NCBI GenBank assembly: GCA_948750805.1
Contig: CAPZYV010000024.1
Span: 1 to 10,840 of the forward strand
Source: an uncultured Bacilli bacterium
GTDB taxonomy: Bacteria > Bacillota_I > Bacilli_A > RF39 > UBA660
DNA: 10,840 nucleotides
Direction: 5' to 3'
The translations under genes and the position numbers were made by a program. The notes below the pieces were generated by a model. It saw only the letters and a list, made by a program, of their open reading frames with translations. It was not told where the DNA came from and ran no database searches. Of this stretch, positions 1 to 7,693 are shown one piece after another; positions within the stretch are counted from its first letter, which is position 1; every line of letters begins with the position of its first letter.

Positions 1-480
1 ACACTCTTCTGGTAAGTAAGTCCCCATAGCTTTTTTAAAAGCGAGTGGATTAGGTTTTTTATATTCTTCTCCGCCTATTACTTCAGTGAAAAACTCACGC
101 ATTCGAGCAGTTTCCAAACGTTTTTCTTGAGGTTCTTTAAACCAATTAGTTAGAACTACTAAATCATATTTTTTACTTAAATATGTTAGTACTTCATTAA
201 TAGCAGGATTAGGGTCGGACATAGAACCTAAATTTTTTTGCCATTCATTTATAAAATCCATATTTGCATTTAGATTAGTAAAATCATTAAAAGCTTTTAA
301 TAAATCTTCTCTGTTATAATTATTATGTAATGATTCATAGTATGCGACTACTTTAGCATCATTTTCAGGATAATCTAGATTAAAATCTTTTAATGTTTTT
401 AGAAATCCTTTGGAATATTCTTTTTTCCAGGGAATTAAGGTATCATCTAAATCAAAGATTAATCTTTTTATTTCTGCCAT
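1..480 (-). CDS. HAD-superfamily hydrolase (subfamily IA-like), 3' end cut by window edge
   Basis: The open frame starts at ATG 480 and runs off the left edge, giving the first 160 residues with no stop. It shows the HAD order: motif I FDLDDTL (D10 nucleophile, D12 acid/base), an alpha-helical cap at about 20-95, motif II LVVLTNW (T111), and the motif III lysine in GGEEYKKPNPLAF (K142). Motif IV (the metal-binding acidic pair) would lie beyond the window. The pattern resembles YjjG-like or phosphoglycolate-phosphatase-like soluble phosphatases acting on a small phosphorylated metabolite; the substrate cannot be read from sequence. The start is supported by GGAGG four bases upstream. It is the first gene behind a T-box leader, so expression is expected to rise when one tRNA is uncharged, which ties it or a downstream gene to amino-acid supply. 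A link to serine metabolism is only a guess. Confidence 0.85.
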   Translation of the reverse strand, partial: MAEIKRLIFDLDDTLIPWKKEYSKGFLKTLKDFNLDYPENDAKVVAYYESLHNNYNREDLLKAFNDFTNLNANMDFINEWQKNLGSMSDPNPAINEVLTYLSKKYDLVVLTNWFKEPQEKRLETARMREFFTEVIGGEEYKKPNPLAFKKAMGTYLPEEC

Positions 481-502
481 ATTTCCTCCTTTAAAAACAA
501 AT

Positions 503-701
503 AAAAACCATAAATTAAGGACGCAAATAGATGCGCGGTACCACCTTAATTCATGATTTTTCTCATGCTCTTTAACTCAATAACGGAGAGTTCCGTTTAA
601 ACTCCAGAGTCATCTTCCTTAGATTTATTATTCGTTTGCATCAACCACGAACTTTCTAAAAATAAATAATAAGTACTCGTTCCTTCAACGTTTAAGATGA
701 C
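503..701 (-). promoter_or_regulatory. T-box riboswitch leader (tRNA-sensing) upstream of the HAD hydrolase
   Basis: Read on the minus strand, the leader holds the hallmarks of a T-box. The Stem I base pairs GTCATCTT (694-701) with AAGATGAC (609-616). An AGTA motif (674-677) sits opposite the specifier side, and an eight-pair helix follows (665-672 with 625-632). The distal part has AGAAAG and GGTTGATGCAAA-type conserved loops. The T-box AAGGTGGTACCGCG is at 534-547, with antiterminator arms ATTAAGG (544-550) and CCTTAAT (514-520) and an inner CGCA/TGCG helix. The specifier strand is ATCTAAGG (617-624). UCU (Ser) followed by a purine fits best, with CUA (Leu) and AUC (Ile) as alternatives. Together with the promoter and an inverted repeat, this accounts for the 310-base gap between spoVT and the HAD gene. 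The usual competing terminator downstream of the T-box is not evident. Confidence 0.93.
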
Positions 702-704
702 TTT

Positions 705-733
705 ATTATATAAATTTTTTTTATTTCTGTCAA
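705..733 (-). promoter_or_regulatory. Consensus sigma-A promoter for the T-box/HAD unit
   Basis: On the minus strand a perfect -35 TTGACA (728-733) and a perfect -10 TATAAT (705-710) are separated by exactly 17 bases. The predicted start at about 697-700 falls at the 5' strand of T-box Stem I, so the riboswitch begins essentially at +1. A full-consensus promoter before an attenuated leader is the usual design: strong constitutive initiation, with control left to tRNA sensing. Confidence 0.9.
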
Positions 734-780
734 GTTAATCTTTTTATTGATATCTAAAGTTGTTTTTGTTTGATTAACTT
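732..780. repeat. 9-bp inverted repeat flanking the spoVT-to-T-box junction
   Basis: AAGTTAATC (732-740) and GATTAACTT (772-780) are perfect reverse complements 31 bases apart. The left arm overlaps the last two positions of the -35 hexamer of the T-box promoter; the right arm begins 11 bases after the spoVT stop. The loop is too long and no U-run follows, so it is a poor intrinsic terminator. It could be a bipartite operator or chance in AT-rich DNA. Confidence 0.35.
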
Positions 781-790
781 ATTTTTATCT

Positions 791-1306
791 TTAAATATCA
801 AGTTTTTTTGAAAAAATACTTGCGATTAGCTTTCCAATATTTAATTCTGTTGTTAGTTTTGATTCGCTATAAATAATTACAAGGCCGATACTATCATTTA
901 AAGAGATTATAGGAATAAAAATAAAATTACCATTTAAGCTGATATTATCTATTTTAAAAATATAGTCTTCTTTAGTAATAATCTCTCTATTTTCTATAAT
1001 CTTTTGATAATCTGAAGAAATATTTTTATTTATTAAATCTTGATTTATACCATTTTCAGCAATTATTTTTTCACGGTCAGTTATTAATATTTTATGACCT
1101 AAGTTACTATACACTATTTCACATAAAACACTTGCTAAATAGCTTGATGATGCTAGTCGATTATATTTTTTTAGAATAATACTATCATATTCAGTAAATA
1201 TTTCAACATTTTCGCCATCTCTAATGCCTAAGTTTCTTCTAATTTCTTTGGGAATTACAATTCTTCCTAATTCATCTATTCTTCTTACAACTCCAGTGGA
1301 TTTCAA
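791..1306 (-). CDS. spoVT: Stage V sporulation protein T (AbrB-family forespore regulator)
   Basis: The 171-residue product starts with a swapped-hairpin AbrB DNA-binding domain (about 1-50: MKSTGVVRRIDELGRIVIPK, then EIRRNLGIRDGENVEIF). A roughly 115-residue GAF-like sensor domain follows, as in B. subtilis SpoVT (178 residues, same layout). SpoVT tunes sigma-G-dependent genes in the forespore. The start is TTG: the family N-terminus begins exactly here, no in-frame ATG lies upstream before a stop (TAG), and GGAG sits 10 bases before it. Its place just downstream of mfd is the B. subtilis order. The mfd terminator lies 240 bases before it, so it is probably transcribed alone. Family recognition is firm; the sporulation role is inferred from the family. 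Confidence 0.92.
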   Translation of the reverse strand: MKSTGVVRRIDELGRIVIPKEIRRNLGIRDGENVEIFTEYDSIILKKYNRLASSSYLASVLCEIVYSNLGHKILITDREKIIAENGINQDLINKNISSDYQKIIENREIITKEDYIFKIDNISLNGNFIFIPIISLNDSIGLVIIYSESKLTTELNIGKLIASIFSKKLDI

Positions 1307-1324
1307 GTAATTACAACTCCATTT

Positions 1325-1340
1325 CTAATATTAATATTAG
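1325..1340. repeat. 16-bp perfect AT palindrome just upstream of the spoVT Shine-Dalgarno
   Basis: CTAATATTAATATTAG reads the same on both strands and ends four bases before GGAG of spoVT. It lies where an operator or an mRNA hairpin controlling access to the ribosome site would act. AT-rich composition makes such palindromes less surprising, so function is unproven. Confidence 0.4.
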
Positions 1341-1360
1341 CTGGTTTTGGTTTTTTATAC
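1332..1360 (-). promoter_or_regulatory. Candidate sporulation-type (sigma-G/F-like) promoter for spoVT
   Basis: On the minus strand GTATA (1356-1360) is followed after 17 bases by AATATTA (1332-1338). This is a loose match to the sigma-G pattern (about GMATR, 17-18 bases, CATNMTA), which is the known class for B. subtilis spoVT. It would start transcription near 1325, leaving a roughly 20-base leader with the Shine-Dalgarno. The -10 overlaps the 16-bp palindrome. The region is so AT-rich that this is weak evidence. Confidence 0.22.
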
Positions 1361-1520
1361 TTAATTTATTTTCTTATATGTTGTATAAAAAACAAATTTA
1401 AATGATACTTTTTTAATAGAATAAATATTTGTTTTAATGTTAAATTAACAGAAACTATTTATTATATATTAATATAAATTATTTTTATGCATAAACAATA
1501 TTTTCAAATTATTTATTAAC

Positions 1521-1552
1521 TTAAAAGCTCTAACTTTTGGCTAGAGCTTTAA
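1521..1552 (-). terminator. Intrinsic terminator at the end of mfd and the long operon
   Basis: AAAGCTCTA (1524-1532) pairs perfectly with TAGAGCTTT (1542-1550) around a nine-base loop, and TTTT follows on the minus strand. The mfd stop codon (1549-1551) lies inside the 5' arm. This ends the run of close-packed genes and separates them from spoVT. The U-tract is short, so some read-through is plausible. Confidence 0.75.
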
Positions 1553-4500
1553 TATGTTTTAATAAGTTCTAAAAGAGGTACAAAAGTATATAAGAAATGT
1601 TTATCATTCTTTTTTAACATTAGAGATATTTTTATGCGTTTATTTTGATATTTAAATTTTAAATTAGGGTTAATATTATATGATTCTAAGAATAGCTTAT
1701 CTGCTTTTATTTTATTGGATAATTCTTCTGGTAGTTCAAGTTCGATATAACTATTAGTTTGAGTAACTCTTTTTATATTTAAAGAATTAGCCAGTTTTTC
1801 AAACCACTCTTCGTACATATAAATGACAATATCTTCATTTACTTTACCGAATCTATCTTCTAGTTCAGATTTTACTTGATTTAATTTTTCTTCTGAATCT
1901 ATTTCATTTATTTTATTATGAATTTCAATTTTGATTTCATCATCACTTATGTAATCATTACTAATATGGGTGCTTACATTTATTAAGGCAGTTGGTGATT
2001 CATCTTTAGGAATTTCTTCACCTTTTAAACGGCGCATTTCTTCTTCTATCATTTGCATATATAGATTTATACCTATAGAGTCAACAAATCCGGCTTGTTC
2101 ACTACCAAGAATATCGCCAGCTCCTCTTATAGCTAAATCTCGCATAGCAATGCGATATCCACTTCCAAGTTCAGTAAACTCTTTAATAGCTTCTAATCTT
2201 TTTATAGCTACTTCATTTAATAACTTACTTTTATTATACAAAAGATAAGAATAGGCAATTTTATTACTTCTTCCTACACGACCTCTTATTTGGTATAGTT
2301 GTGATAATCCAAAATGGTCGGCATTATATATTATTAATGTGTTAGCATTTGGAATGTCAATTCCAGTTTCAATAATTGTGGTACAAACTAAAATATCGTA
2401 TTTATAATCGATAAAATCTTGCATAATATTTTCTAATTCTTGCTTAGTCATACGACCGTGGGCACTTATAATTCTTGCTTCTGGAACTAAGTTCTTAAGT
2501 TTGTATTCAATACTTGGTAATTCTTCTATATTATTAAATAAGACGAATACTTGGCCTTTTCTTGATAGCTCTTTATAAATAGCATCTTTAATTATTAAGT
2601 CTTGCTCTTCTAAAACATAGGTTTGAATTGGGTATCTATTTACAGGAGCTGTATCTATTACTGATAAATCTCTGAGTCCTGACATCGCCATTTTAAGAGT
2701 TCGAGGGATTGGAGTTGCAGATAAAGTTAATACATTAACATCAGTTTTGTATTTCTTTATTTTTTCTTTATGAGTTACACCAAATCTTTGCTCCTCATCT
2801 ACTATTAATAAGCCTAATTTTTTAAATTTAACATCATCACTTAATAGTCTATGAGTACCAAAAATAATATCTAATTTACCTTCACTTAATTCTTGTAAAA
2901 TTCTTTTAGTATCTTTAGCACTTGTAAATCTATTTAATAAAGCTATGTTTACAGGATAATCTTTAAATCTTTTTATTGCTGATTGATATTGCTGTTTGGA
3001 TAAAATAGTTGTAGGACATAAATAAAATACTTGCTTATTATTGGCAATGGCTTTAAACATAGCTCGAAATGCTACTTCTGTTTTACCAAAACCAACATCA
3101 CCACATAATAATCTATCCATTGGAACTTGACTTTTTAAATCTTTATCTATTTCCTTTATTGCTTTTTCTTGGTCTGTTGTAGCAATATATTCAAAACTTT
3201 GGGCAAATTCCTCTTCTATTTCATATGTTTCGTAAGCATCTCCTTTTAGTGCTTTTCTTTCGGCATACAATTTTAGTAACTCTTCAGAAATATCTTTAAT
3301 TCTTTTTTCAACGCTTCTTTTAGTCTTTGCCCAAGCTGTAGAACTTAATTTATTTATTTTAGGTTTTAAACCATCTTTACTAGCATATTTTAAAATAGTA
3401 TGAATTTTTTCGACTGGTATATAAACTTTATCATTACCTTCATAAAGTATTTCTATATAATCTTTTGCTAAGCCATTTTGTGTTAAAGTTTTAATACCAC
3501 TATAAATACCTATTCCATGAGCCATGTGAACGACATAATCGCCTTTATTTAAAGAATTTAAATCTTTTATTTTACGACCTATTTTATAAGAATTTTTATA
3601 TTTAATTTCCGTTTTGGTAACAGTTTCTATATCATTTTCACTTATGACAACATATTTATCAAATATAAAACCTTTATTTAAAGATTGATTAATTATCTTA
3701 TGTGGAACATTAATGTTTTCTTTAATAATATTTTGTTCATTTTTTTTAGGTAAATAAAAAATTATTTCTTGGCCTTTTTTATGCCAAATTTCACATGCTT
3801 CTTTTAATTTTTCTATATTAGAATTAAAATTAGTTATTTCTTTACTAGAAAAAGATAAAATATTATCAGTAACATTCTTATTATCAATAAAATTTATATA
3901 TATGTTTTTTTTAGGATTTATATCGTCTAGGGAAAACATAAACTTAATATTTTTGTCTAATTCTTTTGCAATCTTGTATTCAAACATTTCTTCTTCGAGT
4001 TTTTTATAACTAGCTTTAATTCTATTATAGTCGATAGTAACTACTTCTGGTTCATTAGCATAATCATAAAGACTGGATTTTTGGTCAGTTTCAATTTCGC
4101 CATTAGATATTAGAGTTATCTCATTTATATTTTCAATTGACATTTGAGTATTTTCATCAAAGTAGCGAATTGATTCAATAGTATTACCAAAAAATTCAAT
4201 TCTAATGGGGTGTTCACTTAAAGTTACAAATATATCAATAACAAAACCTCTTACAGCATATTCACCAGTGGATGTTACGACAGTATCTCTTTTATAGCCT
4301 AATTTTTCTAGTAATTCGATTAAACTATCTCGATTAATATCCGTACCTACTTTTAAAGGAATGTTTAATTTATTTTGAACTTTAGTATCGGTTAAATATT
4401 TTAAATATCCCATTAAATTGGTAACTATTATTCCACTTTTATCTTTTATATTTTCTAAAGTCTCAATTCTAGTTGTCTTAAGTTCTGGTGAAATAGCTAA

Positions 4501-4728
4501 TGCTGCACTTGCTAAAAAATCATCCATAGGAAATAGATAAGTATTATTATTTAATGATTTGATTCCACTAAAAATATTATTTGCTTCATATAAGGTGCTA
4601 GTTAAAACTATAATATTTTTCTTTGTTTTCTCATGTAATTTATGCACGTAAATATGGGCTAACTCGTGAGTTAACCCAGTAATAGTAATATTGTTTTCAT
4701 ATTTAAAATAGTTATCTAAAAAATCCAT
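1549..4728 (-). CDS. mfd: Transcription-repair coupling factor Mfd
   Basis: Mfd is a dsDNA translocase that pushes stalled RNA polymerase off DNA lesions and recruits UvrA. Numbered from ATG 4728 (1059 residues), it shows a UvrB-like N-terminal region to about 300 and the RNA-polymerase-interaction domain starting at about 395 (GDYVVHMAHGIGIYSGI). The translocase has Walker A GDVGFGKT (about 543-550), DEEQ box (about 644-647), TLSATPIPRTL, the TRG-like region and motif VI QIRGRVGR (about 813-820). A C-terminal D7-type domain completes it. It is about 100 residues shorter than B. subtilis Mfd (1177), mostly in the N-terminal half. The frame also opens at TTG 4740, but that codon is part of the Shine-Dalgarno TTGGAGGAG, so ATG 4728 is chosen. 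It follows pth by 15 bases, as in the Bacillus pth-mfd block but without fin (yabK). Confidence 0.97.
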   Translation of the reverse strand: MDFLDNYFKYENNITITGLTHELAHIYVHKLHEKTKKNIIVLTSTLYEANNIFSGIKSLNNNTYLFPMDDFLASAALAISPELKTTRIETLENIKDKSGIIVTNLMGYLKYLTDTKVQNKLNIPLKVGTDINRDSLIELLEKLGYKRDTVVTSTGEYAVRGFVIDIFVTLSEHPIRIEFFGNTIESIRYFDENTQMSIENINEITLISNGEIETDQKSSLYDYANEPEVVTIDYNRIKASYKKLEEEMFEYKIAKELDKNIKFMFSLDDINPKKNIYINFIDNKNVTDNILSFSSKEITNFNSNIEKLKEACEIWHKKGQEIIFYLPKKNEQNIIKENINVPHKIINQSLNKGFIFDKYVVISENDIETVTKTEIKYKNSYKIGRKIKDLNSLNKGDYVVHMAHGIGIYSGIKTLTQNGLAKDYIEILYEGNDKVYIPVEKIHTILKYASKDGLKPKINKLSSTAWAKTKRSVEKRIKDISEELLKLYAERKALKGDAYETYEIEEEFAQSFEYIATTDQEKAIKEIDKDLKSQVPMDRLLCGDVGFGKTEVAFRAMFKAIANNKQVFYLCPTTILSKQQYQSAIKRFKDYPVNIALLNRFTSAKDTKRILQELSEGKLDIIFGTHRLLSDDVKFKKLGLLIVDEEQRFGVTHKEKIKKYKTDVNVLTLSATPIPRTLKMAMSGLRDLSVIDTAPVNRYPIQTYVLEEQDLIIKDAIYKELSRKGQVFVLFNNIEELPSIEYKLKNLVPEARIISAHGRMTKQELENIMQDFIDYKYDILVCTTIIETGIDIPNANTLIIYNADHFGLSQLYQIRGRVGRSNKIAYSYLLYNKSKLLNEVAIKRLEAIKEFTELGSGYRIAMRDLAIRGAGDILGSEQAGFVDSIGINLYMQMIEEEMRRLKGEEIPKDESPTALINVSTHISNDYISDDEIKIEIHNKINEIDSEEKLNQVKSELEDRFGKVNEDIVIYMYEEWFEKLANSLNIKRVTQTNSYIELELPEELSNKIKADKLFLESYNINPNLKFKYQNKRIKISLMLKKNDKHFLYTFVPLLELIKTY

Positions 4729-4731
4729 ATG

Positions 4732-4738
4732 CTCCTCC
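4732..4738 (-). promoter_or_regulatory. mfd Shine-Dalgarno that decides the start
   Basis: GGAGGAG lies three bases before ATG 4728 (core GGAGG five bases away). The alternative TTG start at 4740 would place this site inside the coding sequence. Confidence 0.85.
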
Positions 4739-4743
4739 AATAA

Positions 4744-5334
4744 CTACTCATTATTTTGGATGTTCTTTTGCAGGTTTTCTAAATTGCCATTATAATTATT
4801 CATTAATTTAGATAAATTTGTTCCCTTAATAAAATCTTCTATAATATCGTTAAAAATGGGATATAGTTTTTGTAATTTTTCTTCTTCGGAAGCAGAAAAA
4901 TGACCTAGAACATAATTTTTAGTATCATAATTTTTATTATGCGAAATACCTACTTTTAATCTTACAAAATTTTTTGTGCCAAGATTGTTAATTATAGATT
5001 TAATACCATTATGCCCACCATCACTACTATTTTGTTTAATTCTAATTTTTCCAAACTCTAAATCTAAATCATCATGAATAACTAAAATATTTTCAGGTTT
5101 AATTTTAAAGAAATTAACTATTTCGCGAACTGCCTCTCCAGATAAGTTCATATATGTTTCAGGTTTTAAAAAATAAACTTTTTCATTATTTATAGAAATG
5201 TATGTATACAAACCTCTAAATTTCTTTTGCCAATTTGCATTATTAAGATAATTATCTAGGACCATAAAGCCAATGTTATGACGTGTGTTTTCATATTCTT
5301 TACCAGGATTTCCTAAGCCAACGATTAATTTCAT
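4744..5334 (-). CDS. pth: Peptidyl-tRNA hydrolase
   Basis: Pth cleaves the ester bond of peptidyl-tRNAs that drop off the ribosome, recycling tRNA in the cytoplasm. The 196-residue product is full length. It carries GLGNPG (N9), NTRHNIGF with catalytic H19, the KPETYMNLSG loop (N63), HDDLDL (D88, the partner of the catalytic His) and GGHNGIKSI (N109), all expected for bacterial Pth1. ATG 5334 follows the trmN6 stop codon by four bases, and its Shine-Dalgarno AGGTGAT contains that TGA stop, so the two are probably translationally coupled. In B. subtilis many genes separate trmN6 (yabB) from pth; here they are adjacent. No unusual residues are visible. Confidence 0.97.
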   Translation of the reverse strand: MKLIVGLGNPGKEYENTRHNIGFMVLDNYLNNANWQKKFRGLYTYISINNEKVYFLKPETYMNLSGEAVREIVNFFKIKPENILVIHDDLDLEFGKIRIKQNSSDGGHNGIKSIINNLGTKNFVRLKVGISHNKNYDTKNYVLGHFSASEEEKLQKLYPIFNDIIEDFIKGTNLSKLMNNYNGNLENLQKNIQNNE

Positions 5335-5338
5335 TTTA

Positions 5339-6049
5339 TCACCTTTTTTTAAAAATATTTTTATATGTTTTTGTTTCTCTATTAATTATTTTACTTTTTA
5401 TTTTAACACCGATGTTAGCATTTTTAACAAATTTAAGCAGTACCATTATAGCATAATCTGTCGGTTTTGTATAAATAAATTCTATTTCTTTAACATGAAG
5501 ATTATATTTATTTGCTAAAGTTATAATGTCTTCCAAACGTTCAGGACGATGGACTAAATAAAATTTTCCATTATCTTTTAAAAGAGTGCTGCTGACTTGA
5601 ATGATTTCTTCCAATGTTATTGAAATTTCATGACGAGCCATAGCTTTCTCTTTATTTTCATTTAATAAAGAATTTTTATTTACTTTAAAAAATGGTGGAT
5701 TACAGGTAATTATATCAAAATTATTTCCCGGGAAATAATTGTTAGTATCTTTGGCATTAATATTTAACATTTTTATTTTAGATTCTAATTTATTGTACAT
5801 TATACTTTTTACAGCTAAATCATATATTTCTTTTTGAATTTCAACACCAGTTATGTTAATATCATGATTATTTGCTAAAATTAAAGGAAGTGGAGCATTT
5901 CCACTACATAAATCTAATAGATTTTTATCACTTTTTTTAATATCAACAAATTCGCTTAAAAGTAAGGAATCTAAGGAAAATTTAAACTTTTCGCTATCTT
6001 GATATATTTTTAGGTCATAATCAAATAAATCATTTAAGAGGACAGCCAT
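5339..6049 (-). CDS. trmN6: tRNA1(Val) (adenine(37)-N6)-methyltransferase (YabB/TrmN6 family)
   Basis: This is a class I SAM-dependent methyltransferase of 236 residues. It has SAM-binding motif I LLDLCSGNAPLPL (about 44-56), the acidic motif II GVEIQ, and the base-flipping motif CNPPFF typical of N6-adenine methyltransferases. The order and the gene context (after ricT, as yaaT-yabB in Bacillus) point to the YabB/TrmN6 group, which modifies A37 of tRNA(Val); the precise target is family inference. ATG 6049 lies 20 bases inside the ricT 3' end, with GGAG six bases before it. The Bacillus gene yabA (DnaA/DnaN regulator), which normally sits between ricT and yabB, is absent. A perfect Noc-type palindrome lies within this gene. 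Confidence 0.9.
   Translation of the reverse strand: MAVLLNDLFDYDLKIYQDSEKFKFSLDSLLLSEFVDIKKSDKNLLDLCSGNAPLPLILANNHDINITGVEIQKEIYDLAVKSIMYNKLESKIKMLNINAKDTNNYFPGNNFDIITCNPPFFKVNKNSLLNENKEKAMARHEISITLEEIIQVSSTLLKDNGKFYLVHRPERLEDIITLANKYNLHVKEIEFIYTKPTDYAIMVLLKFVKNANIGVKIKSKIINRETKTYKNIFKKR
5719..5740. promoter_or_regulatory. Perfect palindrome matching the Noc-binding site (NBS), within trmN6
   Basis: A 22-bp perfect palindrome centred between 5729 and 5730 contains TATTTCCCGGGAAATA (5722-5737), the consensus site of the nucleoid occlusion protein Noc in Bacillus. In trmN6 it encodes NYFPGNN. Noc, a ParB-family CTP-dependent clamp, loads on such sites and spreads, blocking division over the chromosome. 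A second perfect copy lies in dnaX 3.6 kb away. The match to the known site is visible; actual binding is inferred. Confidence 0.8.
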
Positions 6050-6833
6050 TATATTCTCCAGCTTTTATTTCAATTTTTTCATTATCTACTAATACCTTAT
6101 AAGTTCTGGTTAATGTGTCTCTTGATACAACTTGACCTTTTCCTTTTTCAGTTTCAACATATTCGCCAACTTCCGGTAAACCTTTGGAACAATTTATGTA
6201 CTCTTCATCTTCATATGTTAAACAACATAAAAGTCTTCCGCATAATCCATTTATTTTAGATGGGTTTAAAGCTATACCTTGGTTTTTAGCCATATTCATG
6301 GAAACAGAGTCAATATGGCTTAAGAAATTAGCACAACATAATTTTTGTCCACATGGACCTACTCCCCCTATTTCACGTGCTTTATCTCTGGCTCCGATTT
6401 GACGCAATTCAATACGAGTGCGGTAAATTAAAGCTAACTTTTTAGCTAATTCACGAAAATCTATTCTATTATCTGCTAAAAAATTAAACACTAACTGTTT
6501 ACGGTCAAATGTGAAACTTGCATTAATTACTTTCATATCTAGCTTTAATTCTTTAGCTATAGAGCGACAATCTTTTAAAGCTTTATCAGCATCCTTAAGA
6601 TTTTTTAAATATTGTTCATAGTCATTTTTGGTTGATATTCTAATAATTTCTTTAAGCTCTTCTAAATTAGCTATAGTATTTTCATCAATATTAGAAACTA
6701 CTTTGCCAAATTGTTCTCCTCTTTCTGTATTTGTTATTACAGTAACATTAAGAGGACATTTAATATTGCTCTTAAAATTGTAAATTTTACCATTATCTTT
6801 AAAATTTACGCCATATATATAAACTTTATCCAT
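6030..6833 (-). CDS. ricT: RicT/YaaT, PSP1-domain Fe-S protein of the RicAFT (Y) complex
   Basis: The 267-residue product has the PSP1 C-terminal domain core GARDKAREIGGVGPCGQKLC, followed by CANFLSHIDS and INGLCGRLLCCLTYEDEEY. The conserved cysteines are C161, C166, C167, C198, C203 and C204. In B. subtilis, RicT with RicA (YmcA) and RicF (YlbF) forms a complex carrying [4Fe-4S] clusters. That complex guides RNase Y maturation of polycistronic mRNAs and supports biofilm formation, competence and sporulation. Length (Bacillus about 275) and order (holB-yaaT) fit. ATG 6833 overlaps the holB 3' end by eight bases; only a weak GAGA stands before it, so translational coupling to holB is likely. 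It overlaps trmN6 by 20 bases downstream. Confidence 0.95.
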   Translation of the reverse strand: MDKVYIYGVNFKDNGKIYNFKSNIKCPLNVTVITNTERGEQFGKVVSNIDENTIANLEELKEIIRISTKNDYEQYLKNLKDADKALKDCRSIAKELKLDMKVINASFTFDRKQLVFNFLADNRIDFRELAKKLALIYRTRIELRQIGARDKAREIGGVGPCGQKLCCANFLSHIDSVSMNMAKNQGIALNPSKINGLCGRLLCCLTYEDEEYINCSKGLPEVGEYVETEKGKGQVVSRDTLTRTYKVLVDNEKIEIKAGEYNGCPLK

Positions 6834-7689
6834 TTGTATCTCTCATTTCTATAATAAATTTATCTAATAATAATTCTATATTAACATTATAACTTAAATC
6901 TTCTAGAGTTTGGCTAATAATTTGCAATTTTTTTGTAATTTCAGTAATAGGTAATTTTAGTTCATAGATTTTAGTTATTTCTTCTTGGTAATTTTTATTT
7001 AATAATTTCAGAAAAGATTGATAATATATTTCTAAGATTATTTTTAATATATTTTCTATATCTTTTCTTTCTGAGAAGATAGCTAAAACTTCTTTTTTGT
7101 TGTTAATAATATTGCTACTATTTAAATTATGTAAATAACTTTTAATAACCATTAAATAGTTTTCATATTGTTCATCAGTTATATTTAAACTAGATTTTAA
7201 ATTGTCATTGTCATAATTTAGTACTAAAGACTGACATCTACTTTTTATGGTATCAATCATTACATCTTTATTGCTAGTTATAAAAAAGCCAATTATACCT
7301 TCAGTTGGTTCTTCTATAAATTTTAACATGGAATTAGCACTACTGAGATTTAATTTCTCGGCATTTTTAATAATATAAACATTATATTTACTATAAATAG
7401 GTTTTGTGCCAAAATTTAATTTTAAATTTTCTACTTGAGTTTTTTTAATGCTTGTCCCATCTGGTTCAATTATTTTTAAACTTGGTAAATTATCTTTATT
7501 TATTAAGTTACATAAATTGCAATTAGTACAATTTTCTTTGTATTCGTCATTGCAATTTATTATTTTTATTAGTTCTTTTATGTCATTAGTTGCATATTCA
7601 ACATTATTTGTTTCAAGCAAATAAGCGTGAGCTAGCTTGTTCTCACGATGTTTTTTTACTAATTCTTGTAAGTTATCATTTTGAAACAA
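6826..7689 (-). CDS. holB: DNA polymerase III subunit delta prime
   Basis: This clamp-loader wrench subunit is a 287-residue AAA+ protein. In place of a Walker A loop it reads HAYLLETNNVEYATND, so it should not bind ATP productively, as is normal for delta prime. Zinc-type cysteines are C46, C54, C57 and C60. NVYIIKNAEKLNLSSANSML followed by KFIEEP is the degenerate Walker B/sensor region, and SRCQ (150-153) supplies the arginine finger to the neighbouring DnaX subunit. The start is TTG 7689: AGGTGAT lies four bases before it and no in-frame ATG is near. The bofA stop lies only 18 bases upstream. In B. subtilis tmk, darA and yaaR precede holB; they are missing here. It works with DnaX, encoded in the same cluster. 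Confidence 0.93.
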   Translation of the reverse strand: MFQNDNLQELVKKHRENKLAHAYLLETNNVEYATNDIKELIKIINCNDEYKENCTNCNLCNLINKDNLPSLKIIEPDGTSIKKTQVENLKLNFGTKPIYSKYNVYIIKNAEKLNLSSANSMLKFIEEPTEGIIGFFITSNKDVMIDTIKSRCQSLVLNYDNDNLKSSLNITDEQYENYLMVIKSYLHNLNSSNIINNKKEVLAIFSERKDIENILKIILEIYYQSFLKLLNKNYQEEITKIYELKLPITEITKKLQIISQTLEDLSYNVNIELLLDKFIIEMRDTNG

Positions 7690-7693
7690 TTAT

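Noticed and set aside
1441..1500. TATAAT-like sequences upstream of spoVT as a sigma-A promoter
   Set aside because: No acceptable -35 at 16-18 bases was found; the stretch is nearly pure A/T, where -10-like hexamers arise by chance.
1970..2248. 92-codon open frame on the plus strand inside mfd
   Set aside because: It is antisense to the conserved translocase region of mfd, its product resembles nothing known, and no ribosome site precedes it.
4729..4740. TTG 4740 as mfd start
   Set aside because: It overlaps the ribosome site GGAGGAG that serves ATG 4728.
6369..6384. parS-like sequence TATTTCACGTGCTTTA in ricT
   Set aside because: Only one half matches the parS palindrome TGTTTCACGTGAAACA; the other half has four mismatches and it lies in a conserved coding stretch.
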